DNA of 25,971 nt from an uncultured Campylobacter sp. (GCF_938030685.1 NZ_CALHHX010000122.1:1-25971); one strand, 5' to 3'; positions 1 through 8,439 are shown, counted from the first letter of the stretch. The notes: a model not told the origin generated them from the sequence alone. Program-made: numbers and translations.

Positions 1-295
1 TAGAGCGCCTACCGCGCGAGCTAAAGGCAGCGCAATGCTAGCTAGCGTTAAATTTAGCGCCTAGTTGCGCCGCCGCCGCAAAGATGCTAGCACGCACGGT
101 TTTAGGAAACGATGCTGCCGCGGCGTGCGTTGGTCTTTAATAGGCTAAGCGGTGCTTAAAAGCGCCGTTAAATTATGAAATTTATACACACGTCGCAAAG
201 ATACAGACCCCAAACGGCGCTTTTGGGTACCGATAGATTATTGAAGTAGGCCTAATGGATAGCAAGAGCGGGCTTGGACCTGCAGGAGATCACGA
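1..295. other. Non-coding, structured segment at left edge
   Basis: I see no convincing gene here on either strand. The stretch holds several inverted repeats, including a 12-bp perfect pair (listed separately) and a weaker 7-bp pair (ACGCACG at 92-98 and CGTGCGT at 124-130). It may be the leader of the small ORF that starts at 296, or the flank of a gene lying left of the window. Confidence 0.5.
158..224. repeat. 12-bp perfect inverted repeat with 43-nt spacer
   Basis: AAAAGCGCCGTT at 158-169 is exactly the reverse complement of AACGGCGCTTTT at 213-224. G-T pairs at 156-157/225-226 and a C-G pair at 155/227 could extend the stem. The right arm ends in four T residues, but the loop is long for an intrinsic terminator. 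A structured leader RNA, an old terminator or the ends of a tiny mobile element are all possible. Confidence 0.6.
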
Positions 296-529
296 ATGCA
301 CGCCTTTAAATTTAGCCTGCTTACCGCGCTTGTTTGGGTTTTTTTGTTCATTTTTGTGGATTTTATCGTCCGCGCGCTGATGCGCCCATTACGCGATACC
401 TGCGCGTTCAAAGAGCTGCGATCGGATAGTATAAACGCCGCAAAATTTTATCGCATACTTCGGTCTTTAAATTTAAAATTTAGCCCGCAGAATTTGATTG
501 TGCCGAAGTTTTGGCGTAGATCGCGCTAA
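296..529 (+). CDS. Possible small membrane protein (77 aa)
   Basis: I do not recognise this protein. It starts at an ATG preceded by a good ribosome-binding site (AGGAG at 284-288, seven bases before the start). Residues 6-25 form one strongly hydrophobic segment rich in Leu, Val and Phe, followed by a basic tail with several Arg and Lys. This fits a single-pass membrane protein with its C-terminus in the cytoplasm. The second half overlaps AT-rich repeat-like DNA (for example a run of alternating TTTAAAT motifs near 465-480), so the true C-terminus may be a chance read-through. It lies alone, convergent with the esterase gene on the other strand. Confidence 0.4.
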   Translation: MHAFKFSLLTALVWVFLFIFVDFIVRALMRPLRDTCAFKELRSDSINAAKFYRILRSLNLKFSPQNLIVPKFWRRSR

Positions 530-676
530 AGTTCGAGCCATAAACTGTCGCGACCGCTAAAATTTTAATTCGCGCCGTTTCGCCGCGATAGAATTCTATG
601 GAATTTTCCCAGTGCTAGCTGTAAAATTTCAAATCGTTATGCGTCTCGCAGCGACGCTAAAATTTTGACGCGATAG

Positions 677-693
677 AATTTCGCAGCGAAATT
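677..693. repeat. Small perfect hairpin downstream of the esterase gene
   Basis: AATTTCG, loop CAG, CGAAATT. It lies in the convergent gap between the small ORF and the esterase gene, about 100 bases past the esterase stop. No clear T-run follows on the minus strand, so its role as a terminator is uncertain. Confidence 0.3.
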
Positions 694-791
694 TTACGCC
701 GCTTGGCATATCCGCTAGAGAGTGTTTGGGCGATAAAATTTTACGGCAGAGCTGCGGGCAAAATTCTAAGATGAAATTTCGCCCATTAAAT

Positions 792-2363
792 TTACTGTGC
801 GACTACTTTGTCGATCCAGTCAAAAAGCTCCTCTAGATCGTAATCTCCGCCGTGTCCTTGCCCCCAAGGTACTGCAAAATCGACATTCTTGCCCACGTTT
901 TGCAAGCTAAGTGCCAAAATAGCGGGGACCGCAAGCGCCGTATCGCGATCGCTCGCGCCGTGTCGGATGCGGTAATGCTTCGCGCCGTTTTCGTTGCGCA
1001 CGAAGCTCATCGCATCCATCATCTCCACGAGCTGTGCACTTGCGATTAGCACCCCTTTGGCGGGGTCATTCATCGCGCTAAAATCCGTAAAATGCGCCGC
1101 GTTAAATTTCGCGTCGCCGAACAGCTCGTTTTCGGGATTTTCAAGCGCGAAGCCGTCAAATGCGGGCGGGGTCTTGGCGCGCGGCTCGGAGGTCGCGTAG
1201 CCCCAAAAAAGCATATGCGATTGCGATGCGTCATCCTTGATCTTTACAGCGAGATATAGGGGCGCCTTCGCGCGCGGATTTTTCGCCGCAAAATCAGCAA
1301 ACGAGGCCGATATAAGCCCGTTTATGTAATCTTTGAAGCTGCCGTCGCCGTTTTTATCCAGGCTTAGCGCGCGGCCGTCTCCGTCCTTTAAGCTTAGCGA
1401 GTTCAGATAGGCGGGGAATTGCGCCTTTAGCTCGTCTGAAATTTTAATCTGCGCTGCGCTTAATTTGCCGCTTAGCATCTTGCGCGCGGGCTTTGCGGTG
1501 CTTTGATTTGCGTCTTTTTTAGAATTTTTTTCAGCGCCGCTAGAATTTTCGTCGCGCTCGTTAAATCCCGCTGCATCAAAGCCGCTAAAATCCATCTTTT
1601 CATATTCGCTCTGCGCGCCGAACATCCACTCATACGCCGCGTCCGCGTGCTTTAGATTTGTGATCGGGCAGTATACGGACGCCGCGTAAATTTTATCGCT
1701 CGCCTTCGCAGCGCCCAGCTCTTGCAGATACGGTTCGTACGCAGCCTCGTCTCCGCTCGTGCCCAAAAGTGCCGAGAGCGCTCCGCCCGCGCTCGTGCCG
1801 TTTGAGACGATCTTGTTTGCGTCCCCAGGCATTGCCGCGTCGTTAAATTTCAGATACCGCACGGCCGCCTTTAGATCGACGATCGCTGCGGGCGCCTTGC
1901 CGATATAATCGCCATTTGCGCCTTTTAGCGTGCGTCCGCGCGCTGCGGGAGCGGCTACGACGTAACCGCGCGAAAGTGCCGTAGCGATCGCGTTTGGTTT
2001 GCCGCTTGCGTCTATTTTGACATCGCCCGCTTCGCCCGGCATGTAGCCGCCCACGCCGTTTGGCAAAAATATAGGCGCGCTCGCGGCGTCAAATTTGCCG
2101 CTCTTGCGCCCCTCGAAATATTGCTGCGGGATGAAGATGTTCATGCTCTGATAGTGCGCGCTTGCGGGTTTTGCGACGTAGATTATGTTTTTGTAGGCGC
2201 GAAATTTTATCTTTTTGCCACCTACGATCACGCTTTCTTGCGTGAAATTTGCGGCGTTAAATTTCAGATCTATTTGCGCGCTCTGCGCCGCAGCCTCGGC
2301 ATTTAGGCTTAGCGCGCCGCAAAGCATCGCGGTAGCGCCTAAAGCAAGGGATTTCTTACTCAT
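792..2363 (-). CDS. Exported tannase-like (subtype B) alpha/beta-hydrolase
   Basis: Probable esterase of the bacterial tannase family, which hydrolyses galloyl and related phenolic esters; it should act in the periplasm or outside the cell. Residues 1-25 form a signal peptide (KK, hydrophobic core, then AEAAA). The nucleophile motif GTSAGG puts the serine at 191. Asp472 (in GASD) and His504 (in GQGHGG) are 32 residues apart, the spacing I recall for Asp419/His451 of the Lactobacillus plantarum tannase. The conserved blocks YCPITNL, DAAYEWMFG and DYDLEELFDWID also fit the family. A low-complexity Asn/Ser/Lys insert sits near residues 270-292. The start is supported by AAAGGA upstream of the ATG. 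The substrate is inferred from family likeness only; another ester is possible. It follows the iron operon on the same strand but has its own 231-base upstream gap. Confidence 0.85.
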   Translation of the reverse strand: MSKKSLALGATAMLCGALSLNAEAAAQSAQIDLKFNAANFTQESVIVGGKKIKFRAYKNIIYVAKPASAHYQSMNIFIPQQYFEGRKSGKFDAASAPIFLPNGVGGYMPGEAGDVKIDASGKPNAIATALSRGYVVAAPAARGRTLKGANGDYIGKAPAAIVDLKAAVRYLKFNDAAMPGDANKIVSNGTSAGGALSALLGTSGDEAAYEPYLQELGAAKASDKIYAASVYCPITNLKHADAAYEWMFGAQSEYEKMDFSGFDAAGFNERDENSSGAEKNSKKDANQSTAKPARKMLSGKLSAAQIKISDELKAQFPAYLNSLSLKDGDGRALSLDKNGDGSFKDYINGLISASFADFAAKNPRAKAPLYLAVKIKDDASQSHMLFWGYATSEPRAKTPPAFDGFALENPENELFGDAKFNAAHFTDFSAMNDPAKGVLIASAQLVEMMDAMSFVRNENGAKHYRIRHGASDRDTALAVPAILALSLQNVGKNVDFAVPWGQGHGGDYDLEELFDWIDKVVAQ

Positions 2364-2594
2364 TGAAGTATCCTTTATATTTTAATATTGCCGCTTTTTA
2401 GCCCTTTAAGCAGCTTAGTGACAAAGCTAATTTTAGCAAAACTCAGCGAATACTTAAATCCGCTGCGCGCCTAAATTTTGAAATTTAAACGCAAAGGCAT
2501 CTGCAAGTTGAAAGGAATTTTAAACTCGAAGTGTTATTTTAGTGGGCATTTGCGATCCGCCGCCGTAAATCCCGGCTGCATTAAATTCCGCTCG

Positions 2595-3089
2595 TTAATT
2601 CATAAGCTTGAGCTGCGTTTCGAAGGCGGATTTGGGGTAGAGGCCGATGAGCTTTTTGACCGCTTTGCCGTTTTTATCGTAGATCACCGACGTAGGGGTG
2701 CCGAAAATGCCGCCTACGATGGTTTCAAAGTATTTCACCGAGCTCGCGCCGCTGACGCTTGGGAATTTTATCCCCTTTTCGCGAGCGACCGCGGCATCTG
2801 CTTCTAGCCCCTTGCCGTCGCCCAAAACGCCGATGATCAGCGCGTCGCCGCTAGCTTGTAGCTCATTTAGCACGGGTACTTGGGCTTTGCACGCACCGCA
2901 GCTGCTGGTGTAAAAAAACAGCACGAACGGCTTGTCGTTGCCCTCGATCTTTAGTGTGCGCTCGGAGGGGTCGAACTTGGAGGCGAGCGAGGTGCCGTCG
3001 CTGCTTAGATGGTGCTTCCATCCGTCGCAGCCTGCGAGCAGTAGAGCAAGTATGGCGGCGGCAACTTTTAAATTTAAAAATTTCATCAT
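2595..3089 (-). CDS. Thioredoxin-like (TlpA-type) lipoprotein of the iron-uptake operon
   Basis: Thiol-disulfide protein anchored in the cell envelope. The N-terminus is a lipoprotein signal with lipobox LLAGC (Cys21), and the thioredoxin-type active site is CGAC at residues 64-67, with the usual cis-Pro loop in FGTPTSV. Length (164 aa) fits a TlpA/ResA-like domain. It corresponds by position to the thioredoxin genes Cj1664/Cj1665 at the end of the C. jejuni P19 locus; only one is present here instead of two. Two ATG codons stand in a row at 3089 and 3086; the diverged second copy at 24166 keeps only the second, so Met2 may be the real start. AAGGCGG lies 6-9 bases upstream. It probably keeps thiols or metal sites of the uptake system reduced (inference). 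Confidence 0.88.
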   Translation of the reverse strand: MMKFLNLKVAAAILALLLAGCDGWKHHLSSDGTSLASKFDPSERTLKIEGNDKPFVLFFYTSSCGACKAQVPVLNELQASGDALIIGVLGDGKGLEADAAVAREKGIKFPSVSGASSVKYFETIVGGIFGTPTSVIYDKNGKAVKKLIGLYPKSAFETQLKLMN

Positions 3090-3550
3090 CTAAAATCCGC
3101 CTTCGGGCGCGCTAAATCCGCTTTTAAATTTGCGTTTGAAATTTTAAAATTTACGGCGCGATCTGGGCGGAAATTTATATCGTGACCCGCGCCTAGGCGT
3201 ATGTTGCGATCCGCGTCGTAATCTGTGCCCGTAGCGTTTCGGCTTTTAAAATTTTTACCCACTCCGCTCGGCTTCGCATCGGCGCTTGATCTTTCGAGGC
3301 AAATAGCTTCGGCGGGACGTGCGTAGCAAAGAGCCGCACCTGCTCGCGCGAGCCTTAGGTGGATCCAAAAAGAGCGCGCGGCGCAGGCGGTGAAATTTTT
3401 AAATTTTAACGTAGCTTTATTTTTCGTCATGCGAGTTAAATTTTACACATCGGAATTCTGCGCGTCCGAATTTTCGGTATCGGAATTTTGGTCGCTTAAA
3501 TTTTTAGCATCCCGATCTTCGCCGCCAGAGCTTTGCGAGGCGGGATTTTG
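2901..3550. repeat. Segmental duplication, copy A (intact locus)
   Basis: This block reappears, diverged, at 23981-24713. It spans the first part of the thioredoxin gene, the spacer with its 114-aa ORF, and the last 36 codons of the ABC ATPase gene. Over 2901-3090 against 23981-24170 I count 17 mismatches and no gaps in 190 bases (about 91% identity). The spacer is less similar and has several insertions in copy B. Confidence 0.9.
3086..3430 (-). CDS. Doubtful 114-aa ORF between ABC ATPase and thioredoxin genes
   Basis: I do not recognise this sequence. It starts 12 bases after the ATPase stop and overlaps the thioredoxin start by four bases, which would suit translational coupling, but there is no visible ribosome-binding site. 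The composition (Arg/Ala/Lys-rich, no motif) looks like translated spacer DNA. In its favour, the duplicate at 24367-24591 keeps the same frame for about 70 residues although the two copies differ by a 3-base and a 15-base indel. Its second half is lost in the duplicate. It is most likely a non-coding spacer, but is recorded because the frame conservation is unexpected. Confidence 0.22.
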   Translation of the reverse strand: MTKNKATLKFKNFTACAARSFWIHLRLARAGAALCYARPAEAICLERSSADAKPSGVGKNFKSRNATGTDYDADRNIRLGAGHDINFRPDRAVNFKISNANLKADLARPKADFR

Positions 3551-4312
3551 TTCGCTCGCAGCTTCGGCGCTAGAACTTTGTGAAACGCTTTTGTTTGGAT
3601 CGCGATCTGAAATTTTATCCTGCGAGCCGAGATTATGCTTCATCGTGCTTTGATCCAAAAGCTCTATTCGATCGAGTTTGCCGTGTCTTAGGCGCACCAC
3701 TTTGTCGGCAAATTTACCGAGCTCCTCGTTGTGTGTGACCAAAAGCAGCGTCTTGCCCTCGCTACGAAGCGTCTGAAAGAGCTGCAAAACCACGCGCTCG
3801 TTGGCCTCGTCGAGGTTGCCCGTAGGTTCATCCGCGATGATAATATCGGGGTCGTTGATGAGTGCGCGCGCGATGCAGACACGCTGCTGCTCGCCGCCGC
3901 TAAGCTCGCTAGGGCGGTGCGTGATGCGGTGCCCGAGCCCCACTTTCTCAAGTGCTGCCTTGGCGCTGTCCTCGTCCACGCAGCTGTGGTAGTATTGATT
4001 TAACATGACGTTTTCGACGGCCGTTAGATAGGGGATAAGGTGAAACTGCTGAAACACGAGACCGATCTTTTTGCGGCGAAATTCTAAAATTTGCTCGTCG
4101 TTTAGCGCACTCGCGTCGGCTCCGCCTAGGATATATCTGCCCGCGGTCGGGGTGTCCATCAAGCTTAAGATATTTACGAGTGTGCTCTTGCCGCTGCCGC
4201 TTGGGCCCATTATGCTAACCCACTCGCCGCTTAAAACGTCGAAGCTGATATTATCGAGAGCCTTGACCTCGCCGAAGTATTTGCAGATGCCTTCAAATTT
4301 TAAAATTTCCAT
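3443..4312 (-). CDS. ABC transporter ATP-binding protein (Cj1663-like) with extended N/S/Q-rich tail
   Basis: ATPase that powers the two FtsX-type permeases encoded just upstream. Walker A is GPSGSGKS (residues 36-43), the signature is LSGGEQQ (about 140), Walker B is IIIADEPTG, and the H-loop is VTHNEE; it belongs to the LolD/MacB-like class. The last roughly 65 residues, after the normal end near LDRIELL, are a low-complexity Asp/Ser/Asn/Gln tail (for example SSSAEAASEQNPASQSSGG), not part of the family fold. It starts one base after the previous stop, so it is surely in the same operon. The matching C. jejuni gene is Cj1663 in the P19 iron-uptake locus. The tail's DNA is duplicated near 24607-24713. 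Confidence 0.93.
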   Translation of the reverse strand: MEILKFEGICKYFGEVKALDNISFDVLSGEWVSIMGPSGSGKSTLVNILSLMDTPTAGRYILGGADASALNDEQILEFRRKKIGLVFQQFHLIPYLTAVENVMLNQYYHSCVDEDSAKAALEKVGLGHRITHRPSELSGGEQQRVCIARALINDPDIIIADEPTGNLDEANERVVLQLFQTLRSEGKTLLLVTHNEELGKFADKVVRLRHGKLDRIELLDQSTMKHNLGSQDKISDRDPNKSVSQSSSAEAASEQNPASQSSGGEDRDAKNLSDQNSDTENSDAQNSDV

Positions 4313-4313
4313 G

Positions 4314-5447
4314 TCATTCCCTTAATAGATTCGCTAAATTCGGATTCAGCGCCTTTTTGATCGGATAGTAGCTTGCCGCGAGCGCAAAAATCAGGCTCAG
4401 CGCGACCGCAGCAAAGAGGCTAATTAGCCTAAAATCCACGCTGCTTGAAAATATCAGATGCCCCAGCAAGATCGCGAGCAGGTATCCCACGAATACCCCC
4501 GTTAGCGAGCCTGCGACGCAGACGGTTAAAATTTCGCTCAGGATCAGGTGGAGCAAATTTTGTTTGCTCGCGCCGATTGCGCGGATGAGCGCGAACTCTT
4601 TGATGCGCGAAAGCAGGATCGAGCTAAGGCTCGTGTTGATGCAGACCGAGGTGATCAGAAGGATCGTAATGCCGATAAGAAGCATCAAAAGCTTGATTTT
4701 ATTTAAGATGATGCCCTGGGTCTTGGATACCTTGCCGATCGGCGCGAAGCTCATCTGCGCGTCGCTCAGGCTTTTTGAAATTTCGCTTAGCTGCTTAAAA
4801 TCGCCGCTTACGATCGCTTCGGCGTAATTTACCTGCGCAGGTTGATTTAAAATTTTTTGCGCCAGCGGCAACGAGATTAGCAGCATGCCGTCCTCTTTCT
4901 GCCCGTCATAGACGATGCCTTTTATCTTTACCTTGCTCGTTTCGTTTGAGCCGATCGGCGTAATCTCGATACTATCGCCGAGCTTCGCGCCCAAAAGTTT
5001 GGCGAGATCCTGCCCGATGAGCGCGTTTTTATCGTCGAAATCTACACCGATAAACGAGCCCTCTTTAAGATCCAAAAACGGCATAGTATCGCGCAGAGAG
5101 GAGAAATTTACCCCCATGATGATGCCTGAGTTTACGCCCAAATTTGCGCTGCCGAAAAGGTATTTATTCGCGCTTTTTAGAGCTGGAATTTTAGCAAATT
5201 TCGCATCGAGCGCCGCTTCGTCCATATGGGAATTTTCTAAATTTGCGGGGCTCACGATTAAATTTGCGCCGTAGCTGTTTAGCTCGCTGGCGACCTTTTT
5301 ATCGATGTCGGCGTAGATATTTACGAACGCCGCGCAAACCGCGCTGCCTAGCATGATCGCGACGAAAATCACGAAGCTGCGGATGCCGCTGTTGATGATA
5401 CTTTTAAAGATCGCGCCTCTAAAAAACGCGCCGTTATTTCCTACCAT
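4314..5447 (-). CDS. FtsX/MacB-type ABC permease of the P19 locus (Cj1662-like)
   Basis: Integral membrane permease with the FtsX layout: an N-terminal membrane helix (about residues 17-40), a large extracytoplasmic (MacB-PCD type) domain to about residue 245, then three helices (roughly 250-275, 300-325, 340-365). The final helix is followed by YPIKKALNPNLANLLRE, the typical FtsX-family end. Its first 14 bases overlap the end of the previous permease gene, so the two are probably translationally coupled and form a heterodimer served by the ATPase downstream. In C. jejuni the equivalent genes belong to the accessory set of the P19/Ftr1 system; the transported substrate is not known to me. Confidence 0.9.
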   Translation of the reverse strand: MVGNNGAFFRGAIFKSIINSGIRSFVIFVAIMLGSAVCAAFVNIYADIDKKVASELNSYGANLIVSPANLENSHMDEAALDAKFAKIPALKSANKYLFGSANLGVNSGIIMGVNFSSLRDTMPFLDLKEGSFIGVDFDDKNALIGQDLAKLLGAKLGDSIEITPIGSNETSKVKIKGIVYDGQKEDGMLLISLPLAQKILNQPAQVNYAEAIVSGDFKQLSEISKSLSDAQMSFAPIGKVSKTQGIILNKIKLLMLLIGITILLITSVCINTSLSSILLSRIKEFALIRAIGASKQNLLHLILSEILTVCVAGSLTGVFVGYLLAILLGHLIFSSSVDFRLISLFAAVALSLIFALAASYYPIKKALNPNLANLLRE

Positions 5448-6678
5448 AAAGCACCTCCGCAGGCAGTAGTTTGATTACTCCGCGTAGTGGCAGAATCGAG
5501 CCGATAATGCAAATAAGAAGTCCAAAGACGATGCTAAGCGGAAAGACCATCAGCGATACGCCGATAAAGGAGCCAAAAATTTGATACGCGATCGCCCAGC
5601 TAAGCGCGTAGCCCACGACTGCGCCCACGAGTGAGCTTGCTACGCAGATGACGAAAATTTCAGCGGCGAACTGGATATAGATCATAAAGTTACTCGCTCC
5701 TAGCGCCTTAAGCAAGCCGATCTCTTTTTTGCGCTTGTAAATTTCGCTGCTTAGCAGGCTCGTGATGCAGATGCTTGAGATTAGCAGCGATAGAATGCTT
5801 ACGACGCCCATTAAATTTTGAATTTTTTTCGTAATGCCGCTTTGAGCTTCGCTGACGCTAAGCACCGCCTTAGCGGTCGCGTTTGGATACTCCTCGGTGA
5901 TTTGATATGCGATGGAGCTTACGTATGCCGAGCAGTACCAGGTGTCGTATTCTGTGGCGTCTAGATTATCGAGACTCCTTCTTGCCTTTACGGACAGATC
6001 GTCTTCCGGGATAGTCATGGCGCTAACTTCTGCTTTGGCGATGAGGCCCTCTTTGTGTGTTAGCTTTTGCACCAGTGATAAATTTGCGATCAGCTTTTTG
6101 GCTTCATCCTCCGCGCCGTGTAAAATCCCAACGACTTTAACCTCATAATCTCCAAGCTTAACCGCATCGCCGATCTTAAGCCCCAGCCCGTCTCCTGCAA
6201 GCACCTCATTCTCGGCGCCGTCTTTTACCCACTGCCCCTCTACGCTCCAAAACGGATAGAGCGAGCGCACGCCCGATCTGAAATCAGGCTCGTCGCTAAC
6301 GCCCACGTCCTTTTCAAAGTAGGTTCCCACGACGTCGTAATCTCCTGCGCGGGTAGTTAAAAAAGGCGCAAAGGCGGTGATATTGTTGCGCCAAAAAATT
6401 TCTTTGATTTTATGCAGCTCGCTCTCTTTTAAAAAATCATCGTTTTTAAGCGGAGAGTATTCGCGCCCACCGATCTCGATACTTAGGCTTTGCGAGCGCG
6501 GTAGCACTACGATATTTGAGCCGTAGCTGCGCAGCTCCTTAGCGACCTCGTCGCCGATTTTTAGCGTGATATTTAGCATGCAAGCGATCAGCGAGACCGA
6601 TAAAAATATGGTCAAAAACGCTAGAATTTTGCTATCCCTGGAGTTTAAAATGGAGGATTTGATGATGCGTAAAAACAT
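5434..6678 (-). CDS. FtsX/MacB-type ABC permease of the P19 locus (Cj1661-like)
   Basis: Second permease of the pair. One N-terminal membrane helix (about residues 18-38), a periplasmic domain to about residue 280, and three C-terminal helices starting at QNLMGVVSILSLLISSIC. The cytoplasmic loop YKRKKEIGLLKALGAS is the characteristic FtsX-family coupling segment. Its ATG overlaps the stop of the Fe-S membrane protein gene by one base (TAATG), and its own end overlaps the next permease by 14 bases. Together with the other permease and ATPase it probably forms a MacB-like complex acting on periplasmic material rather than a classic importer (family knowledge plus inference). Confidence 0.9.
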   Translation of the reverse strand: MFLRIIKSSILNSRDSKILAFLTIFLSVSLIACMLNITLKIGDEVAKELRSYGSNIVVLPRSQSLSIEIGGREYSPLKNDDFLKESELHKIKEIFWRNNITAFAPFLTTRAGDYDVVGTYFEKDVGVSDEPDFRSGVRSLYPFWSVEGQWVKDGAENEVLAGDGLGLKIGDAVKLGDYEVKVVGILHGAEDEAKKLIANLSLVQKLTHKEGLIAKAEVSAMTIPEDDLSVKARRSLDNLDATEYDTWYCSAYVSSIAYQITEEYPNATAKAVLSVSEAQSGITKKIQNLMGVVSILSLLISSICITSLLSSEIYKRKKEIGLLKALGASNFMIYIQFAAEIFVICVASSLVGAVVGYALSWAIAYQIFGSFIGVSLMVFPLSIVFGLLICIIGSILPLRGVIKLLPAEVLYGRK

Positions 6679-8096
6679 TATTTAAGCTCCTTTAGCGTGC
6701 CGTTTTCATCTACATAGCGCTCGGGGTGCGCGGTGAAGGCGTTTGCATTCGCTTCGCTTTCGAAAAAGTAGGTGCGTCCGTAGTAAAGATAGCTAAATTT
6801 AGAGGTGTTTAAAATTTCTTTTCTACTGACCGGATCGATTACCTTTTTATCCACAATCTCCGAGAAATAGGACGCGCCATCTTCGATCGTCTTAAGCGCG
6901 ATAACGATATTTTGCCCCTCTAGCTTATAATCCAGCGGGATCGGATTGCAGCCGCCCAGCTTGCCGACGCTCGGTAAAAATATCCGTACGTTGCAAGCGA
7001 TGCAGATGAGCTCATCACCTTTTTTGATATAGCCCATATCGCCGCAGATCGAGCACGCGTCAAAAACCGCGACCGGAGCAAATTTGTCAGTGAAGCGGTT
7101 TAGTAGAAAAAATCTGACCTTATGCCCGTCGTCGGTGACGTAGGCAAAGCGGTGCAGCTTGCCGTCCTTTACGATGTTTGCATCGATTATGAATTCCGCG
7201 CCTTGCGGCTCGATGATCTTAGGCTCATCGATCGTAGGCGGTTTTGAAGCGACCAAGATATAATAAAGCCCCAAAAAGCTGATTAAAACCCCAAGCGACA
7301 AGATCAGGCTAAAATCTCTAAAAATGGCAAATCTGCCCGCTTTAACCTCTCTAAATTTTATAATGTCCGCTTCGCGAGGCACACGCCTTGGCGCACGAAA
7401 TGCCGTAAGTAGCGCAATTAGCGCGGCTATAAGGCAAAGAGCTAGCGTCAGATAGGAGTTGTTGTAGTGGATGATTTTGGCGATGACGCTTAGAAACTCG
7501 GACGAGCCGATCGCGTTTGAAAGCCCTTCAAAGCCCTTCGCAGCTAGTGCTTTGGGCGCGTCTGCCTGGCGCAGATCAAGGCCTAAAAAGCCGATTTTAG
7601 CAATAAAAGCAAACGCCCACGCAAGAGCGAACGACACTAGCTTTGCGCCTCTGCTCGCGCGCGCTAGAGCTGAGCGATAAATAAAATAGAATAAAATGAG
7701 CGCCAGCGCACCTAAAACCGCCATAAAGAGGTTGGTTAGGCTAAAGCTGTCCAGTAGCTCGCCGGAGAAAATTTTAAAATTCATTCCTATGAAGCGGTAT
7801 TCAAATCCATACGCGCAACCAAGAGCAAAAATAACTATAGCGGTAAGATAGAATCGCTTAAACTTAAACGAAAGCAGTAGCGCGAGCAGTGCTAAAAGTG
7901 CGAGCGCATCAAATACGATCTTGCCTACATCAGCGTTTGCCGAACGCGCAAATGCGCTAAAGCACAGCGCCCCAAATACAACTCCTAAAAGCGCGGGCAA
8001 AAACGATGCGCTGATAAAGCGCCTGCCGCCCAGATACGCGCTTAAAAATGCAAGCGGAAAAAGAGCCAAGCTAACGTGATAAAAAAATATCGTCAT
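6678..8096 (-). CDS. Fe-S-type polytopic membrane protein (DUF2318, Cj1660-like)
   Basis: Membrane protein with about eight hydrophobic helices in the first 285 residues, then a soluble C-terminal domain. That domain has two Cys pairs, CSIC (about 347-350) and CIAC (about 365-368), plus a further Cys in KLGGCNPIPL, matching the DUF2318 Fe-S-containing domain found beside Ftr1/P19 iron transporters. The C-terminal end (YYGRTYFFESEANANAF) resembles a small YHS/TRASH-like metal-sensing fold (weak inference). Start: GAGGA six bases before ATG. It is separated from p19 by an unusual 421-base gap but overlaps the following permease gene. Its likely job is electron transfer or metal handling for the iron permease. 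Confidence 0.88.
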   Translation of the reverse strand: MTIFFYHVSLALFPLAFLSAYLGGRRFISASFLPALLGVVFGALCFSAFARSANADVGKIVFDALALLALLALLLSFKFKRFYLTAIVIFALGCAYGFEYRFIGMNFKIFSGELLDSFSLTNLFMAVLGALALILFYFIYRSALARASRGAKLVSFALAWAFAFIAKIGFLGLDLRQADAPKALAAKGFEGLSNAIGSSEFLSVIAKIIHYNNSYLTLALCLIAALIALLTAFRAPRRVPREADIIKFREVKAGRFAIFRDFSLILSLGVLISFLGLYYILVASKPPTIDEPKIIEPQGAEFIIDANIVKDGKLHRFAYVTDDGHKVRFFLLNRFTDKFAPVAVFDACSICGDMGYIKKGDELICIACNVRIFLPSVGKLGGCNPIPLDYKLEGQNIVIALKTIEDGASYFSEIVDKKVIDPVSRKEILNTSKFSYLYYGRTYFFESEANANAFTAHPERYVDENGTLKELK

Positions 8097-8296
8097 TAAA
8101 AATCCTCATCGAGCCTAATGCGCGTAAATCGCCTATAATTGCTTAAATTTTAAAATTTTAAAACCTACGCCATTTTGTAAATTTTAAAATTTCAAATCAG
8201 CCCGCAAAAAGTTCGCAGCAATAGAGCCGCCCGCAAAGAGAAATTTCGCCTCGCTATTGCTTTGGTTTTGTCTCGCCCTCGCGCTGCGCTAAATTT

Positions 8297-8337
8297 AAAA
8301 TTTTAAAATTTCAAGCCTCTTGAAATTTTAAAATTTT
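8297..8337. repeat. Perfect 19-bp hairpin, 3-nt loop
   Basis: The arms at 8297-8315 and 8319-8337 are exact reverse complements around the loop CCT. Each arm contains one AAATTTTAAAATTT palindrome joined to TCAAG / CTTGA. The stem is AT-rich but long. A T-run follows on either strand within the arm itself, so it could act as a bidirectional terminator, or simply be two inverted copies of the common repeat. Confidence 0.85.
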
Positions 8338-8406
8338 GCCGCAGCTAAAAAGATTCGTAAGCTTAAACGCATTAAAGCAAAAACGATACGCTTTGGCTGC
8401 GGCGTA

Positions 8407-8439
8407 GCGGTTAAATTTAAACTAGCTAAATTTAACCGC
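8407..8439. repeat. Perfect 13-bp hairpin, 7-nt loop
   Basis: GCGGTTAAATTTA (8407-8419), loop AACTAGC, TAAATTTAACCGC (8427-8439). It has a GC-rich base and AT-rich upper stem, and lies about 80 bases beyond the p19 stop. It may stabilise the ftr1-p19 transcript or reduce read-through into the downstream genes. Confidence 0.85.

Noticed and set aside
1..36. tRNA-like string (TAGAGCGCCTACC, GAGCTAAAGGC) at the left edge
   Set aside because: It recalls a tRNA D-arm and anticodon arm, but the arms do not pair properly and no T-arm follows on either strand.
728..784. Long-range GGGCGA/TCGCCC pairing after the esterase stop
   Set aside because: Only six bases pair across 45 intervening bases, which is expected by chance in this GC/AT-clustered DNA.
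2478..2807. Plus-strand ORF of 109 codons near the thioredoxin gene
   Set aside because: It is mostly antisense to the thioredoxin gene, has no ribosome-binding site and begins in repeat-rich spacer.
3801..4325. Several plus-strand ORFs opposite the ABC ATPase gene
   Set aside because: They are shadows of a gene with clear Walker and signature motifs on the minus strand.
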